Origin: Mucilaginibacter sp.
GTDB taxonomy: Bacteria > Bacteroidota > Bacteroidia > Sphingobacteriales > Sphingobacteriaceae
NCBI GenBank assembly: GCA_028287895.1
Contig: JAQBOV010000046.1
Coordinates: forward strand, 31,516-95,515
Reading direction: 5' to 3'
Length of the DNA stretch: 64,000 bases
Below the pieces are notes generated by a model. It was not told the DNA's origin and ran no database searches. It saw only the letters and a list, made by a program, of their open reading frames with translations. Within the stretch, counting starts at the first letter, position 1. Every line of letters begins with the position of its first letter. This document shows, piece after piece, positions 34,561 through 44,240 of the stretch. Position numbers and translations under genes: made by a program.

Positions 34561-34635
34561 TGGGAGCTACTGGGTTCGAACCAGTGACCCTCTGCTTGTA
34601 AGGCAGATGCTCTGAACCAGCTGAGCTAAGCTCCC
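34561..34635 (-). tRNA. tRNA-Val (anticodon TAC)
   Basis: Read on the minus strand, the sequence folds as a standard 75-base cloverleaf: acceptor GGGAGCT/AGCTCCC, D-arm GCTC...GAGC, anticodon stem TCTGC/GCAGA with loop CTTACAA (anticodon TAC, valine), T-arm ACTGG-TTCGAAC-CCAGT and discriminator A. CCA is not encoded. Its 3' end faces the accessory island and integrase, a common attachment position. Confidence 0.95.
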
Positions 34636-34646
34636 TTTTGGGACTG

Positions 34647-34677
34647 CAAATATAGGATGTATGTTCAATTGCTCAAA
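34647..34677 (-). promoter_or_regulatory. Promoter of tRNA-Val
   Basis: On the minus strand, TTTG (complement of 34674-34677) is followed after exactly 19 bases by TATATTTG (complement of 34647-34654), a full match to the Bacteroidota consensus TTTG-N19-TAnnTTTG, 11 bases before the mature tRNA start. Confidence 0.8.
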
Positions 34678-35141
34678 AAATAATTTACATTTTCTTAAAC
34701 GCATTGATTTACAGACAAATATTACGCCAGTCCCAGCGTCATCCGCCTGAAATTTATATGATTTAAGCGTCTAGGTCTAAGAATTAATGTAGGCGGGGAC
34801 GTATACAATACTTTTGTTCAAGTGAACGCAGAAGATATTGCTTAGATCGACTGGACACGGCCATGCATTTAGGAGTTACTAACAGTACCAAAAATATTTT
34901 TATCTTAAACTGGTGAAACACTCTTTGTTAAATGCGAGGGCATTAGATAGCCTTGCTTCACACTCCGTTATCGGTGTAGACCCGTTAAAACACCGTACAT
35001 CATACCGTTAAAACACCCATTTTCATATCCTTGTGGTGTTTACCTATAGTTAAATAAGTTATATAAGGAATATAGCGACTATATTTATAACGGTTGTTTG
35101 TTTTATCAATAACCTATCTAAATCTTTCGGTATATTATAAA
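34678..35141. other. Intergenic region with dispersed ACCGT motifs
   Basis: This spacer of about 460 bases has no convincing gene. It holds a cluster of related motifs at 34965-35018 (CCGTTATCGGTG, CCGTTAAAACACCGTA and ATACCGTTAAAACACC), variants of the palindrome found at 18667 and 58577. The rest is AT-rich and unremarkable; the promoter of the acyltransferase gene should lie near its end. Confidence 0.5.
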
Positions 35142-35849
35142 ATGATTAACCAGTTAAAAAGCATTGTTAAGGGGAATAAGTTTTTGTATAGATCAGCTCT
35201 GGTAATTGCCGGAAAAAAAAACCTGATTGGCAGGAGTCTAAAAAAAACAATAAAAGGTAGTAACAATCAAATTGCAATTGAAGCAACAACACTTTTTTCA
35301 AATTCTGAAATTAAAATTTCAGGGAATAATAACAAAATATCGGTAGCTGGTGATTGCAGCTTTAACAATGTATTAATTTATATATTAGGCGACGGCAACA
35401 CGATTATTATTTCAGAGGAGGTAAGGTTCAATAGTGGTGGATCTTTATGGATTGATGATAACAACTGCAGTATTACAATAGGATCAAAAACAACATTTGA
35501 AAATACTAGCTTGGCGTTGACAGATCCGCATACCCGGATAATAATCGGCAAGGATTGCATGTTTGCCTACGACGTTGACCTGCGAACCGGAGACTCGCAT
35601 TCGATCCTGCATGGCGATACCAATGATAGAATCAATTACGGGAAAGATATTTTAATTGGAGATCGTGTTTGGATAGCATCGCATGTTTCGATCTTAAAAG
35701 GCGTTACTATTGCGAACAACTCCATTGTTGCAACCAGGAGCCTGGTGACAAAATCCTTTGAACAAAAAGGAGACATCATTGGGGGAAACCCCGCAAAGAC
35801 AATAAAAAGTAATGTGACCTGGAAAAGGGAAAGGATCTTAAAAAAGTAA
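35142..35849 (+). CDS. Left-handed beta-helix (hexapeptide) acyltransferase
   Basis: This 235-residue protein is made of repeated strand turns rich in Asn, Gly and Ile (IKISGNNNKISVAGD, ILGDGNTIII, IDDNNCSITIGSKT). It ends with a typical transferase C-terminus: ILIGDRVWIASHVSILKGVTI, IVATRSLVTKSF and GGNPAKTIKSNVTW. This is the LbH/WbbJ-like O-acetyltransferase architecture, normally acting on polysaccharide or sugar substrates. A TTG at 35094 would add 16 residues; ATG 35142 fits better. It stands alone, so the target polysaccharide is unknown. Confidence 0.85.
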   Translation: MINQLKSIVKGNKFLYRSALVIAGKKNLIGRSLKKTIKGSNNQIAIEATTLFSNSEIKISGNNNKISVAGDCSFNNVLIYILGDGNTIIISEEVRFNSGGSLWIDDNNCSITIGSKTTFENTSLALTDPHTRIIIGKDCMFAYDVDLRTGDSHSILHGDTNDRINYGKDILIGDRVWIASHVSILKGVTIANNSIVATRSLVTKSFEQKGDIIGGNPAKTIKSNVTWKRERILKK

Positions 35850-36069
35850 AATTCAGCTTAACCCTTTAACTTCAACCATTTTTCAGGAAAAATACCAGGC
35901 GCGGCGTTGTCATTAAGCCATTTTTTCAGGCATCGTTACAATTTTGTTTTCATTTGTATTTAGCCAAGCCCTCAACTGGCGCCGGTACAGGGAAGACCGG
36001 TAGGCGATATGACTTCTTCGTAAACTTATTTAAGGGCAAACCGTATGAAAATCGTGATCTATAGCATTG

Positions 36070-37155
36070 CTAAGGCCGAACCGCCCAGGCCAGGCCGTCT
36101 GCCCCGCGTATATCAATATGCCCGGTGACTTCCAGGGTCTTGAGGTCGATCACCGCCACATAGTTATCACCAGTGCAGCCGATAAAGGCGCGTGACCCGT
36201 CATCGTCCACCAGGATGCCTGCTGCGCCATGCCCGGTATTTAAGCGCTTCAATTCCCGGTGCGATGCCGCATCATAAATGAACAGATCGCCGGTTCTCAG
36301 GCTCGTAATCAGCACCCGCTTGCCGTCCGGTGTAAACTTGAGCCGGTTGGCCCCCAAAACCTTCGCGTCAATTTTAGCGCTCACCTTTTTGGCGGCAATA
36401 TCGATGATGGAAATGGTTCCGTCTTCGGCAGCTGCAGTCCATAACTGGCGGCCATCAGGCGATACATCAAACCCTTCAGAACCCTTTGACACCGGAATAA
36501 CAGTTAGTACCCAGTCCTGATGCGGCGGAGGCGTGAACCCATTCGGAGAAGGCGCAGGCTTGAGCAGGCTATCCACCATAATACTGACCGTTCCGGCCGA
36601 GACGTTGGTAGTGTAGACTTTTTTACCATCGCTGGTTACGTAGATCATGTGCGTTCGGTCCTGGCCAGTTCCCATGCTCCAGTCGAGTTTACCGGTTGCC
36701 GGGTCATAGCGGCCGACGGATTTGGCGCCCTCGGCACTGAACCACACCTTGCCGCCAGCAAACGTGAGGCCATGCGGACCGGTCAGCGGCCTTGTATCAA
36801 TAGTGGGTAAAGGCTTTTGTGCCACAAGATCAATCACATTAAGCTCATGTAAGCTGCCGCCGCCGTAAATAGAAACATACGCCGTTCTGCCGTCAGCAGA
36901 TGCAACAACCTCATGCGGATCGGGACCGACCGGTACACGCGCGATAACCTTCAGCGTAGCCGGATCGATGATCGCCAGGATATGGTCGCCTTTAGAAAGT
37001 GCAAGCAGCGAACGCGGTGGCGTAGACTGTGCGGCACATTCGGCTGCCGAAACTACTAACGTTACCCATAAGAAATTTACAGCAAGTAATCTGATCAGGC
37101 TGGATTTTACATCTTTAGTAGTCTTAAAGATTTGATTGTACAAGGCTTTTTCCAT
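36070..37155 (-). CDS. YncE-like YVTN beta-propeller protein, exported
   Basis: This protein of about 361 residues has an N-terminal hydrophobic signal segment (SLIRLLAVNFLWVTLVVSAA) and then seven-bladed propeller repeats: ILAIIDPATLKVIARVPVGPD, AYVSIYGGGSLHELNVIDL, VYTTNVSAGTVSIM, LWTAAAEDGTISIIDI, AFIGCTGDNYVAVIDLKTLE. YncE/YVTN proteins are periplasmic or surface binders; the ligand is unknown. An ATG at 37155 (MEKALYNQ) is preferred over the more upstream 37227, which would place the signal segment too far inside. No partner genes are adjacent; 35850-36069 and 37228-37418 show no gene. Confidence 0.82.
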   Translation of the reverse strand: MEKALYNQIFKTTKDVKSSLIRLLAVNFLWVTLVVSAAECAAQSTPPRSLLALSKGDHILAIIDPATLKVIARVPVGPDPHEVVASADGRTAYVSIYGGGSLHELNVIDLVAQKPLPTIDTRPLTGPHGLTFAGGKVWFSAEGAKSVGRYDPATGKLDWSMGTGQDRTHMIYVTSDGKKVYTTNVSAGTVSIMVDSLLKPAPSPNGFTPPPHQDWVLTVIPVSKGSEGFDVSPDGRQLWTAAAEDGTISIIDIAAKKVSAKIDAKVLGANRLKFTPDGKRVLITSLRTGDLFIYDAASHRELKRLNTGHGAAGILVDDDGSRAFIGCTGDNYVAVIDLKTLEVTGHIDIRGADGLAWAVRP

Positions 37156-37418
37156 ATTATTTACAGGTTGGAGAAACAGGTAATTAATTTGTTTGAAGGG
37201 TGTAAAACGGAAACCGGTCATAAGCAATGATCTTTCTCCGAAAACAAATATAGTGAACCCCGCTAACGTTTCCCCAAAGCTGCCGGATCAGTCGACGTTC
37301 TCCGAAAGGCCACCGACCGGGAATTGTTTTTAATCGCCCAGGGCGCTGCTCCCGGCGGATTTCTGAGTATGGAAATACGTAGGGAGTAAATGAGATATTA
37401 TTAATTGATCACTTACAT

Positions 37419-37865
37419 TTAGCTATTAAATTGCCGCAGGTGATGGTCGGTATGTTTATAAACAAAACAGCCGATCTGATCTTTGGTCATTTTTCCAAAA
37501 AACCAATGTTCGAAATCGGGGTTTGAGAAACTTTCGTATTGTTCAATTAAGGCGACCCACTTCCTTTTTTCGGCCAAAACATCGCCATTGCTTTGGTCTA
37601 CTTTAAATTCAGCTTTTGTGGGTGCATTCCGCCCCATAGGACTTTCATCCTTCAGCAAGTTTTTTAAAGCCAGTTTACCGATCAAACGGCCAAGGAGCAC
37701 CCTGTTATACACTTTTTTACCTAAATACATCTCTTCTGCCAGTGTACAATGTTTCAACATCTGGTAAACATTCATCTTACCCCATTGGGCCACGCTGTTT
37801 TCATTAAGCATATTTATTCTGCCGATTAACTGATCCCTTGTTGTCTTATCGAATACTGTTTTCAT
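37419..37865 (-). CDS. DUF1569 / DinB-superfamily protein
   Basis: This protein of about 148 residues has the DinB four-helix pattern: LIGRINMLNENSVAQWGKMN, VYQMLKHCTLAEEMYLGKK, and the late EHWFFGKMTKDQIGCFVYKH followed by TDHHLRQF. His residues in the second helix (KHC) and the C-terminal DHH are the expected metal ligands of the fold. DUF1569 members lack an assigned reaction. ATG 37865 is chosen over the TTG at 37871. Monocistronic; the spacer 37872-38065 contains nothing recognised. Confidence 0.8.
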   Translation of the reverse strand: MKTVFDKTTRDQLIGRINMLNENSVAQWGKMNVYQMLKHCTLAEEMYLGKKVYNRVLLGRLIGKLALKNLLKDESPMGRNAPTKAEFKVDQSNGDVLAEKRKWVALIEQYESFSNPDFEHWFFGKMTKDQIGCFVYKHTDHHLRQFNS

Positions 37866-38065
37866 TCCCAAATGATGCTATTAAACAAAACCATTATAAA
37901 AACCACTAAGATAGGGTTGGTTAGGGACAATTTAAACGGCCAAATGCGACAAAATGGCCTGCATGAATTGAAGCAAATATTGGACTGAACAGGGTCGCTC
38001 CCAGTTGAACATATCCTGAAAGCTAATCTTCCCTTATGGCCGTATGTTTTACTCCGTCCCCTGTA

Positions 38066-38515
38066 CTAAGCAGTGGCAACCAGTTTATTAATGCTTCGGT
38101 AAACGTAATTGTTAAAAATATGCCTGCGGGCAAACCGGCCGGGAGAATCGGCATTGATCAACTTACGGTAAACTTCTTTTGGCACGTCGAAATATTCATA
38201 CACGTTGCCGTCTGCAAAATGTATTTTTAGCACCTGCGCCTTATACTCAAAATCCAAAATGCCCGAGTTGGCGGTGGTATGGCTATATTCTTCTATGGAC
38301 CGGTTAAGCGTTTCGGGGGCAATGCTTACCAAAAAGTGATAGGCTTCAATGATGGTTTTACTTTTATCTTCGGCCGCCTGCTTATCTTCCGCGCTGTCCT
38401 GGAATTTGTCAGGGTGCCAGGTTTTCATCAAACTCCGGTAAACCGTTTTTAGTTCCTGTAGTTCCGCTTCTTTATTTACGCCTAAAAGTTTTCTGTAGTC
38501 AATAATTTTTTTCAT
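38066..38515 (-). CDS. DnaJ-domain protein with C-terminal KTSC domain
   Basis: In this 149-residue protein the N-terminus is a J-domain (DYRKLLGVNKEAELQELKTV, then the HPD motif in KTWHPDKF and a closing helix). The C-terminus is a KTSC domain (SGILDFEYKAQVLKIHFADG, VYEYFDVPKEVYRKL and FNNYVYRSI). It would stimulate an Hsp70 (DnaK) partner; the KTSC domain is probably for nucleic acid or partner binding. This fusion is seen in Bacteroidota. No neighbours in the same operon. Confidence 0.88.
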   Translation of the reverse strand: MKKIIDYRKLLGVNKEAELQELKTVYRSLMKTWHPDKFQDSAEDKQAAEDKSKTIIEAYHFLVSIAPETLNRSIEEYSHTTANSGILDFEYKAQVLKIHFADGNVYEYFDVPKEVYRKLINADSPGRFARRHIFNNYVYRSINKLVATA

Positions 38516-38665
38516 GCTGTCAATTCGTTAACTTATTGTCGTTGAATTGATAGCGTAACAGATGGCTGCGCGATTTCTCCAGGAAAATAATTTTGCAAAG
38601 GTACGCTTTTTCAGCAAGAATAAAGTTTCCCTTGCCGAACTAGCGTGAACATGCCTCCGGTTTGG

Positions 38666-38854
38666 TCAGATCGATTTTCTTTCCCTGATTTCCCGTTGCT
38701 TGATGGCCAGATCATTACGCAGTTCGTGCACGGTAGCCACCACATTTAATTGTTTCTTTATACTATGATCGTACCTGAAATTGTCAAGTAGCATCCTCTT
38801 AATATCCTGTTGAATGCTTTTGCATTCATTATATAGTTCATCAATTGATTTCAT
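38666..38854 (-). CDS. Small helical hypothetical protein
   Basis: This 62-residue protein begins MKSIDELYNECKSIQQDIKR and ends in a charged KQREIRERKSI helix. It is likely all-helical, with a composition consistent with a coding sequence, but there is no recognised family. Small size makes the call moderate. Confidence 0.45.
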   Translation of the reverse strand: MKSIDELYNECKSIQQDIKRMLLDNFRYDHSIKKQLNVVATVHELRNDLAIKQREIRERKSI

Positions 38855-39397
38855 ATCACCCTCGCTAATTGTGTTAATAATGCTTTATAAGTTTGAAAAC
38901 ATAAACTTAGTTACAACAAATTTTATTGTGCCATTTAACGGAAAAAAATGCTTATAGTTTCGTTTAATGAAAATTAGGTCCCGCAGAAGACTGGGCTGTA
39001 TGCCAGCGCGGGTTTAGTATTGCATTTGGCCAAGATATGTCATTAATTAGCCGCAAATGCATTAGCGTTAATGCCGCCCAGCTGGTCGAGTCACCCGGTC
39101 ATTACCGGATCCGACCACACGCTGTGCGGCAAGCCGTAAACAGGCAAGTAAATCTTGAAAAAAATACTGTTTGGCATTTTTCCCAAATAGCAAAATGCAA
39201 ATGCCTGATAATAAAGCACTTGCTGGCATTCAATGGTATTCAGTGCGCAAAAATCCAAATGGGTGGAATTGCTGCCCGCCCAAAATTGTGATGTATCCTC
39301 ACTTTTACAAACCATTCTATTAAAATTGCCGAAACAATACTACATTTACTAAACCAATTTTAACTGTACCTCATACAGGTTTCAAATAATAACTGTT
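38855..39397. other. Intergenic region, no gene recognised
   Basis: About 540 bases without a supported gene or RNA. Open frames within it have unlikely compositions. It probably holds the promoter of the planctomycete-type cassette near its right end; no clear -7/-33 pair was found. Confidence 0.4.
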
Positions 39398-41722
39398 ATG
39401 CACCGCAAGGTATATTATGTGTTGATCGTTTGCATGGGATGTATTTTATATGCTGTTTACGCTTGCAATCGTTCCCCATCCAATCAAACCACGGCTGAAG
39501 AAATACCGGATACCGTCAGCTATAATTTTAATATAAGGCCCATCCTGTCTGATAAGTGCTTTAAATGCCATGGCCCTGATGCCAATAAACGCCAGGCGGG
39601 TTTAAGACTGGACATCCCCGAGAGCGCCTATAGTGCATTAAAGGACAAGCCCAATGCGCACGCCTTGGTACCGGGCAGTGTTAAACTATCGGAGGTTTAT
39701 CAGCGAATTTCTACCGATGATTCAACCACGATGATGCCTCCGCCAGGTTCAAATCTTAAAAGGCTGAATCCTTTTGAGCTGGATATGATAAAAAAATGGA
39801 TAAAACAGGGCGCCAAATATGAAAAGCACTGGGCCTTTGTACCGCCGAAGTTATACCCGGTTCCCGATGTAAAGGATAAGGCCTGGCCAAAAAACCCGAT
39901 CGATAATTTTATTTTACGTAAGCAGGAACAAAAGGGTATGAAACCCAACCCGGAAGCGGATAAGGAAAGGCTGTTAAAGCGGGTAAGCTTCGATCTGAAT
40001 GGCTTATCTCCGGATCTTGCCATGATGGATAAGTTTTTGGCCGATAAAAGCCCCAATGCGTATGAAAAAGTGGTAGATGAATTAATGGCCAGATCTGCAT
40101 ATGGCGAAAAAATGGCCTTACACTGGCTGGATATTGCAAGGTATGCCGATTCGCATGGGTACCAGGACGATAATTACCGCACGCAATGGCCCTGGCGCGA
40201 TTGGGTGATCCATGCCTATAATGAGAATTTGCCCTATAACGATTTTATAACCTGGCAACTGGCCGGCGACCTGATGCCCGAGCATACCAAAGAACAATTA
40301 CTGGCTACGGGCTTTAACCGCAATCATAAAATTACAGAGGAAGGCGGGGTAATTGATGAGGAATACCGGATAAATTATGTTACCGACCGTACCAACACTT
40401 TTGGCAAGGCGCTGCTGGGCGTTACTTTAGAGTGTGCACATTGTCACGACCATAAGTACGATCCTTTTTCGCAAAAGGAATATTACCAGGTTTTTGCATT
40501 TTTTAACAGTGTGAAGGAAGCCGGCCTGCAGGCAACCGTTGGAGGACCCGAGACTTATGCCAAACGGCCCATGATGCAGATCAGCAATGAAGATGTAAAG
40601 AGTGTGCTGAAATTTGTAAATAAGCAGGATACCAATAAACTCATTGTGTCTGTGATGGGCGATAGCCAGGTGTATCGCAAAACTTATGTACTCAGGCGCG
40701 GCTCATATGATGCTCATGGAGACGAAGTACTTCCGGGCACTCCCAAAGCGATCCTTCCGTTTACTAATAAATATCCTCAAAACCGGTTAGGGCTTGCGCA
40801 ATGGCTATTCAATACGCAAAACCCGCTTACGGCAAGAGTATATGTAAACCAGATCTGGCAGGAGTTTTTTGGAAGAGGCATGGTTAAAACCTTAGGCGAT
40901 TTTGGTATGCAGGGCGATCTTCCGGCCAATCCTGAATTACTGGACTGGCTCGCGGTAGATTTCAGGGACCACGGCTGGAACATGAAGCGCTTGGTGAAAC
41001 AAATTGTCATGTCGGCTACCTACAGGCAATCGGCCGTAATATCGCCCGAGAAACTAAAAACCGATCCTGAAAATATTTTATTGGCTCGCGGCCCGCGTTG
41101 CCGTTTACCTGCCGAATTTATAAGGGACGAGGTGCTGGCAAGCAGCGGCCTGCTGTCACGAACCATTGGCGGTCCAAGTGTTAACCCATACCAACCCCCG
41201 GGTTTGTGGGAAAATGCTACTTCAGGACGGGGTTTACTGGCAAGTTACAAACAGGTGCATGGCGCCAACCTGTATCGCCGTGGCATGTACACCCTTATAA
41301 AGCGCACCGTACCGCCTGTTGAAATGGCTATTTTTGATGCCAGCAACCGCGACCAATGTGAGGTACAAAGATTACGTACCAATACCCCTTTACAGGCCTT
41401 GTTAATGATGAATGACCCGACGGTACTGGAAGCTGCAAGGGTACTGGCCGCCAGGGTATTGCAGGAAAAAAGTTCATCAGGAGATAAAATATATAAAGCC
41501 TTCAGGTTAATTATCTGCCGCAAGCCGACAGATAAGGAGATGGCAATCCTTAGCTCCTATTATGCCGATCAGCTAAAAACGATTAATAGCCAAAGCGCAA
41601 ATAAGCTGTTAAGTGTTGGCGAGTATCCGATACCTGCTGACCTGGACAAAATTACTCTGGCCGCTATGATGAAGGTAGTGGATACCATTTATAACTTAGA
41701 AGAAGCGATAACAAAAACCTGA
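39398..41722 (+). CDS. PSCyt1 / DUF1549 / DUF1553 cytochrome-type protein
   Basis: This 774-residue exported protein has a hydrophobic N-terminus (VLIVCMGCILYAVYA, possibly with a lipoprotein-like Cys), then a planctomycete-type cytochrome segment with heme motif KCFKCHGPD (CxxCH), DUF1549 (ISFDLNGL-type block VSFDLNGLSP and HWLDIARYADSHGYQ), and DUF1553 (NPLTARVYVNQIWQEFFGRG, PNPELL/ DWLAVDFRDHGWNMK and TNTPLQALLMMNDP). Members are usually 900-1100 residues, often with a sugar-binding insert; here that insert is reduced. The substrate is unknown. It is first of four plus-strand genes with short gaps, likely one operon for extracellular polymer breakdown or redox chemistry. Confidence 0.88.
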   Translation: MHRKVYYVLIVCMGCILYAVYACNRSPSNQTTAEEIPDTVSYNFNIRPILSDKCFKCHGPDANKRQAGLRLDIPESAYSALKDKPNAHALVPGSVKLSEVYQRISTDDSTTMMPPPGSNLKRLNPFELDMIKKWIKQGAKYEKHWAFVPPKLYPVPDVKDKAWPKNPIDNFILRKQEQKGMKPNPEADKERLLKRVSFDLNGLSPDLAMMDKFLADKSPNAYEKVVDELMARSAYGEKMALHWLDIARYADSHGYQDDNYRTQWPWRDWVIHAYNENLPYNDFITWQLAGDLMPEHTKEQLLATGFNRNHKITEEGGVIDEEYRINYVTDRTNTFGKALLGVTLECAHCHDHKYDPFSQKEYYQVFAFFNSVKEAGLQATVGGPETYAKRPMMQISNEDVKSVLKFVNKQDTNKLIVSVMGDSQVYRKTYVLRRGSYDAHGDEVLPGTPKAILPFTNKYPQNRLGLAQWLFNTQNPLTARVYVNQIWQEFFGRGMVKTLGDFGMQGDLPANPELLDWLAVDFRDHGWNMKRLVKQIVMSATYRQSAVISPEKLKTDPENILLARGPRCRLPAEFIRDEVLASSGLLSRTIGGPSVNPYQPPGLWENATSGRGLLASYKQVHGANLYRRGMYTLIKRTVPPVEMAIFDASNRDQCEVQRLRTNTPLQALLMMNDPTVLEAARVLAARVLQEKSSSGDKIYKAFRLIICRKPTDKEMAILSSYYADQLKTINSQSANKLLSVGEYPIPADLDKITLAAMMKVVDTIYNLEEAITKT

Positions 41723-41727
41723 CAGCC

Positions 41728-43185
41728 GTGGAAAAAAATATACTGGAACATGGCCTGAGTATAAACAGGCGCCGTTTTTTGTCAAGGCTGAGTCTTGGCA
41801 TAGGCAGTATTGCATTAGGATCACTATTAATTCCCGATTTGTTTTCGGGCGGAAAAGGCGACAGCGATGCTGATTTTATACCTGGCATCCCCAATTTTGC
41901 ACCTAAAGCAAAAAGGGTGATTTATCTTTTTCAGGATGGCGCACCCTCGCAATTGGAATCATTCGATTACAAGCCTAAACTACGGGAAATGATGGGACAG
42001 GAATTGCCCCCGTCCGTTCGCGGCAGCCAGATATTAACCGGTATGACCGCCAAACAAACTTCCTTTCCCTTGGTCGGCTCCTTTTATGATTTTAAACAAT
42101 ATGGCCAGTCAGGCGCATGGGTGAGTGATCTTTTCCCGCATATTGGTAAGATCGCAGATGACATTTGCATCGTCAGGTCGATGTACACCGAGGCTATCAA
42201 TCATGATCCTGCGCTTACTTTTTTCCAAACAGGGGCTCAGCAGGGTAACCGCCCCAGCATGGGTTCGTGGGTGAGCTACGGGCTTGGCAGTGAAAATAAA
42301 AACCTGCCTGCCTTTACCGTTCTGCTATCAAAAGGAAAAGGCAACGGACAAGGCGTGTATTCCAAATTATGGAGCAACGGATTTTTGGATTCTATTCACC
42401 AGGGCGTACAATTCAGCAGCGGCGAAGACCCGGTGCTTTATTTGAACGACCCCGATGGCTTGGACAGACGCGAACGCCGTAAAATGCTGGATAAAGTAGC
42501 TGAACTGAATGAGCTGTCCGGCAAGGAATTTAATGACCCGGAAATTACCGCTAAAGTGCAGCAATACGAAATGGCTTACCGTATGCAGACTGCAGTGCCC
42601 GAAATTATGGATATATCCAAAGAGCCTGATGATATCATCAAATTATATGGCCCTGATTGCCTGATCCCCGGCACCTATGCCGCCAATTGCCTGTTGGCGC
42701 GTAAACTTTCTGAGAATGGAGTAAGGTTTGTACAATTGTATCACCAGGGATGGGATCAGCATTCCAACCTGCCAATGGAAATGGCCGGACAGGCAAAGGA
42801 TGTCGACCAGGCTTCGGCGGCTTTAGTTACCGATCTGAAACAACGCGGCTTGCTGGATGAAACCCTGGTCATATGGGGCGGCGAATTCGGGCGCACCAAT
42901 TACAGCCAGGGCAAATTACTGAAAGATAACTATGGTCGCGATCATCACCCACGCTGTTTTAGCATCTGGATGGCAGGCGGCGGCATTAAGCCCGGCATGG
43001 TGTATGGCCAATCGGATGAATTTGGTTATAATTTGATTAGAAATCCGGTTCACGTGCATGACTTTCATGCTACCGTACTTAACCAGTTGGGTATCGATCA
43101 TACCAAACTCACCTTTAAAAGTTTAGGCCGCAGGTATAGGCTTACCGATGTTGCCGGCAACGTAGTAAGAGATATTTTATCCTAA
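41728..43185 (+). CDS. DUF1501 family protein, Tat-exported
   Basis: In this 485-residue protein the N-terminus RRRFLSRLSLGIGSIALGS has the twin-arginine pattern. The body shows the DUF1501 sulfatase-like fold: VIYLFQDGAPSQLESFDYK, AWVSDLFPHIGKI, GVRFVQLYHQGWDQH and LVIWGGEFGRT. It always accompanies DUF1549/DUF1553 proteins and is presumed to be their enzymatic partner. The start codon is GTG at 41728, five bases after the upstream stop. Confidence 0.88.
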   Translation: MEKNILEHGLSINRRRFLSRLSLGIGSIALGSLLIPDLFSGGKGDSDADFIPGIPNFAPKAKRVIYLFQDGAPSQLESFDYKPKLREMMGQELPPSVRGSQILTGMTAKQTSFPLVGSFYDFKQYGQSGAWVSDLFPHIGKIADDICIVRSMYTEAINHDPALTFFQTGAQQGNRPSMGSWVSYGLGSENKNLPAFTVLLSKGKGNGQGVYSKLWSNGFLDSIHQGVQFSSGEDPVLYLNDPDGLDRRERRKMLDKVAELNELSGKEFNDPEITAKVQQYEMAYRMQTAVPEIMDISKEPDDIIKLYGPDCLIPGTYAANCLLARKLSENGVRFVQLYHQGWDQHSNLPMEMAGQAKDVDQASAALVTDLKQRGLLDETLVIWGGEFGRTNYSQGKLLKDNYGRDHHPRCFSIWMAGGGIKPGMVYGQSDEFGYNLIRNPVHVHDFHATVLNQLGIDHTKLTFKSLGRRYRLTDVAGNVVRDILS

Positions 43186-43197
43186 TAACAACCGATC

Positions 43198-44223
43198 ATG
43201 GAAAGAAGGAAATTTATTAAACAGACCGCAACTGTTTCGGCAAGTTTTTTTATCGCAAAAGATATGATGGCAAAAGACAAAGGCCCTGTTTATGGGCATA
43301 ACCATATGCTTTATCGCATGGACACTGCATGGAGCAAGGCTGATCCAAACATCAACCCGGTAAATGATTGCCATGAGATGGTGCAGGACTCGAAAGGAAG
43401 AATACTGTTGCTGACCAACGAAACTAAAAACAATGTGCTCATCTATAATAAATCGGGTAAGCTACTGGATACCTGGGGGCATGATTTTCCGGGTGCGCAT
43501 GGCTTAACTTTAGCGAACGAGAATGGCGCGGAATTTTTATTTATCACCGATACGGTAAAGCACCAGGTTTACAAAACCACCATCGACGGAAAAGTTCTGC
43601 TAACCATAGATGTACCGCTTGAAACGGGTGTTTATAAAAAGGCGGAAGAGTTTGTACCGACCGAAGTAGCGGTAGATGTCAATGGCGATTTTTTTATTGC
43701 CGATGGCTACGGCGGGCAATACATTACACATTATGATAGCAATGGCAAACTAAAAAACTTTTTCGGTGGCAGGGGCGACGGCCAGGAACACCTGGACAAC
43801 GCCCACGGCATTGTAATCGACCGTCGCCATAGCACGCCTACCCTGTTAATTACCGATCGTACCCGCAACTGCTTCAAACGCTTTAGCCTGGATGGCAAAT
43901 TATTGGAAGTGATCAAACTGCCCGGCGCTTGTGTATGCCGGCCGGTAATCAAAGGAGATCATCTGTATGCCGCAGTGCTGCGCTCGCCGGATCTGGGGGT
44001 AAGGGACTCAGGATTTACAACCATACTCGATAAGAACAATAAAGTGGTATCCAATATTGGCGGCAGCGAACCCATTTATAAAGATGGGCAACTGCAACCG
44101 ATGGCGCAGGCCGAAAAGATATTTTTGAACCCCCACGACGTATGCATCGATGATGATGAGAATTTGTATGTTGCCCAATGGGCATCGGGCAAAGTATATC
44201 CGTACAAATTTACCCGCGTTTAA
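43198..44223 (+). CDS. NHL/6-bladed beta-propeller protein, exported
   Basis: This 341-residue protein has an N-terminal RRKFIKQTATVSASFFIA, a twin-arginine-like signal. The body is propeller-like: VPTEVAVDVNGDFFIADGYG, GQEHLDNAHGIVIDR, LNPHDVCIDDDENLYVAQW. NHL propellers act as binding or lactonase-like modules. It is third in the four-gene cassette, with 12 bases to the upstream gene and 17 to the next, supporting co-transcription and a shared periplasmic role. Confidence 0.85.
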   Translation: MERRKFIKQTATVSASFFIAKDMMAKDKGPVYGHNHMLYRMDTAWSKADPNINPVNDCHEMVQDSKGRILLLTNETKNNVLIYNKSGKLLDTWGHDFPGAHGLTLANENGAEFLFITDTVKHQVYKTTIDGKVLLTIDVPLETGVYKKAEEFVPTEVAVDVNGDFFIADGYGGQYITHYDSNGKLKNFFGGRGDGQEHLDNAHGIVIDRRHSTPTLLITDRTRNCFKRFSLDGKLLEVIKLPGACVCRPVIKGDHLYAAVLRSPDLGVRDSGFTTILDKNNKVVSNIGGSEPIYKDGQLQPMAQAEKIFLNPHDVCIDDDENLYVAQWASGKVYPYKFTRV

Positions 44224-44240
44224 TTATTGCTATCCCTTAA

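Noticed and set aside
34561..34635. Second copy of the tRNA-Val 3' end as the far attachment site
   Set aside because: I did not see a repeat of TGGGAGCTACTGGGTTCG in positions 1-34560; the far end is probably outside the window, so no attachment site is claimed.
39037..39291. 84-codon frame in the spacer before the cytochrome cassette
   Set aside because: Unusual composition, no ribosome site, no recognisable domain; more likely non-coding.
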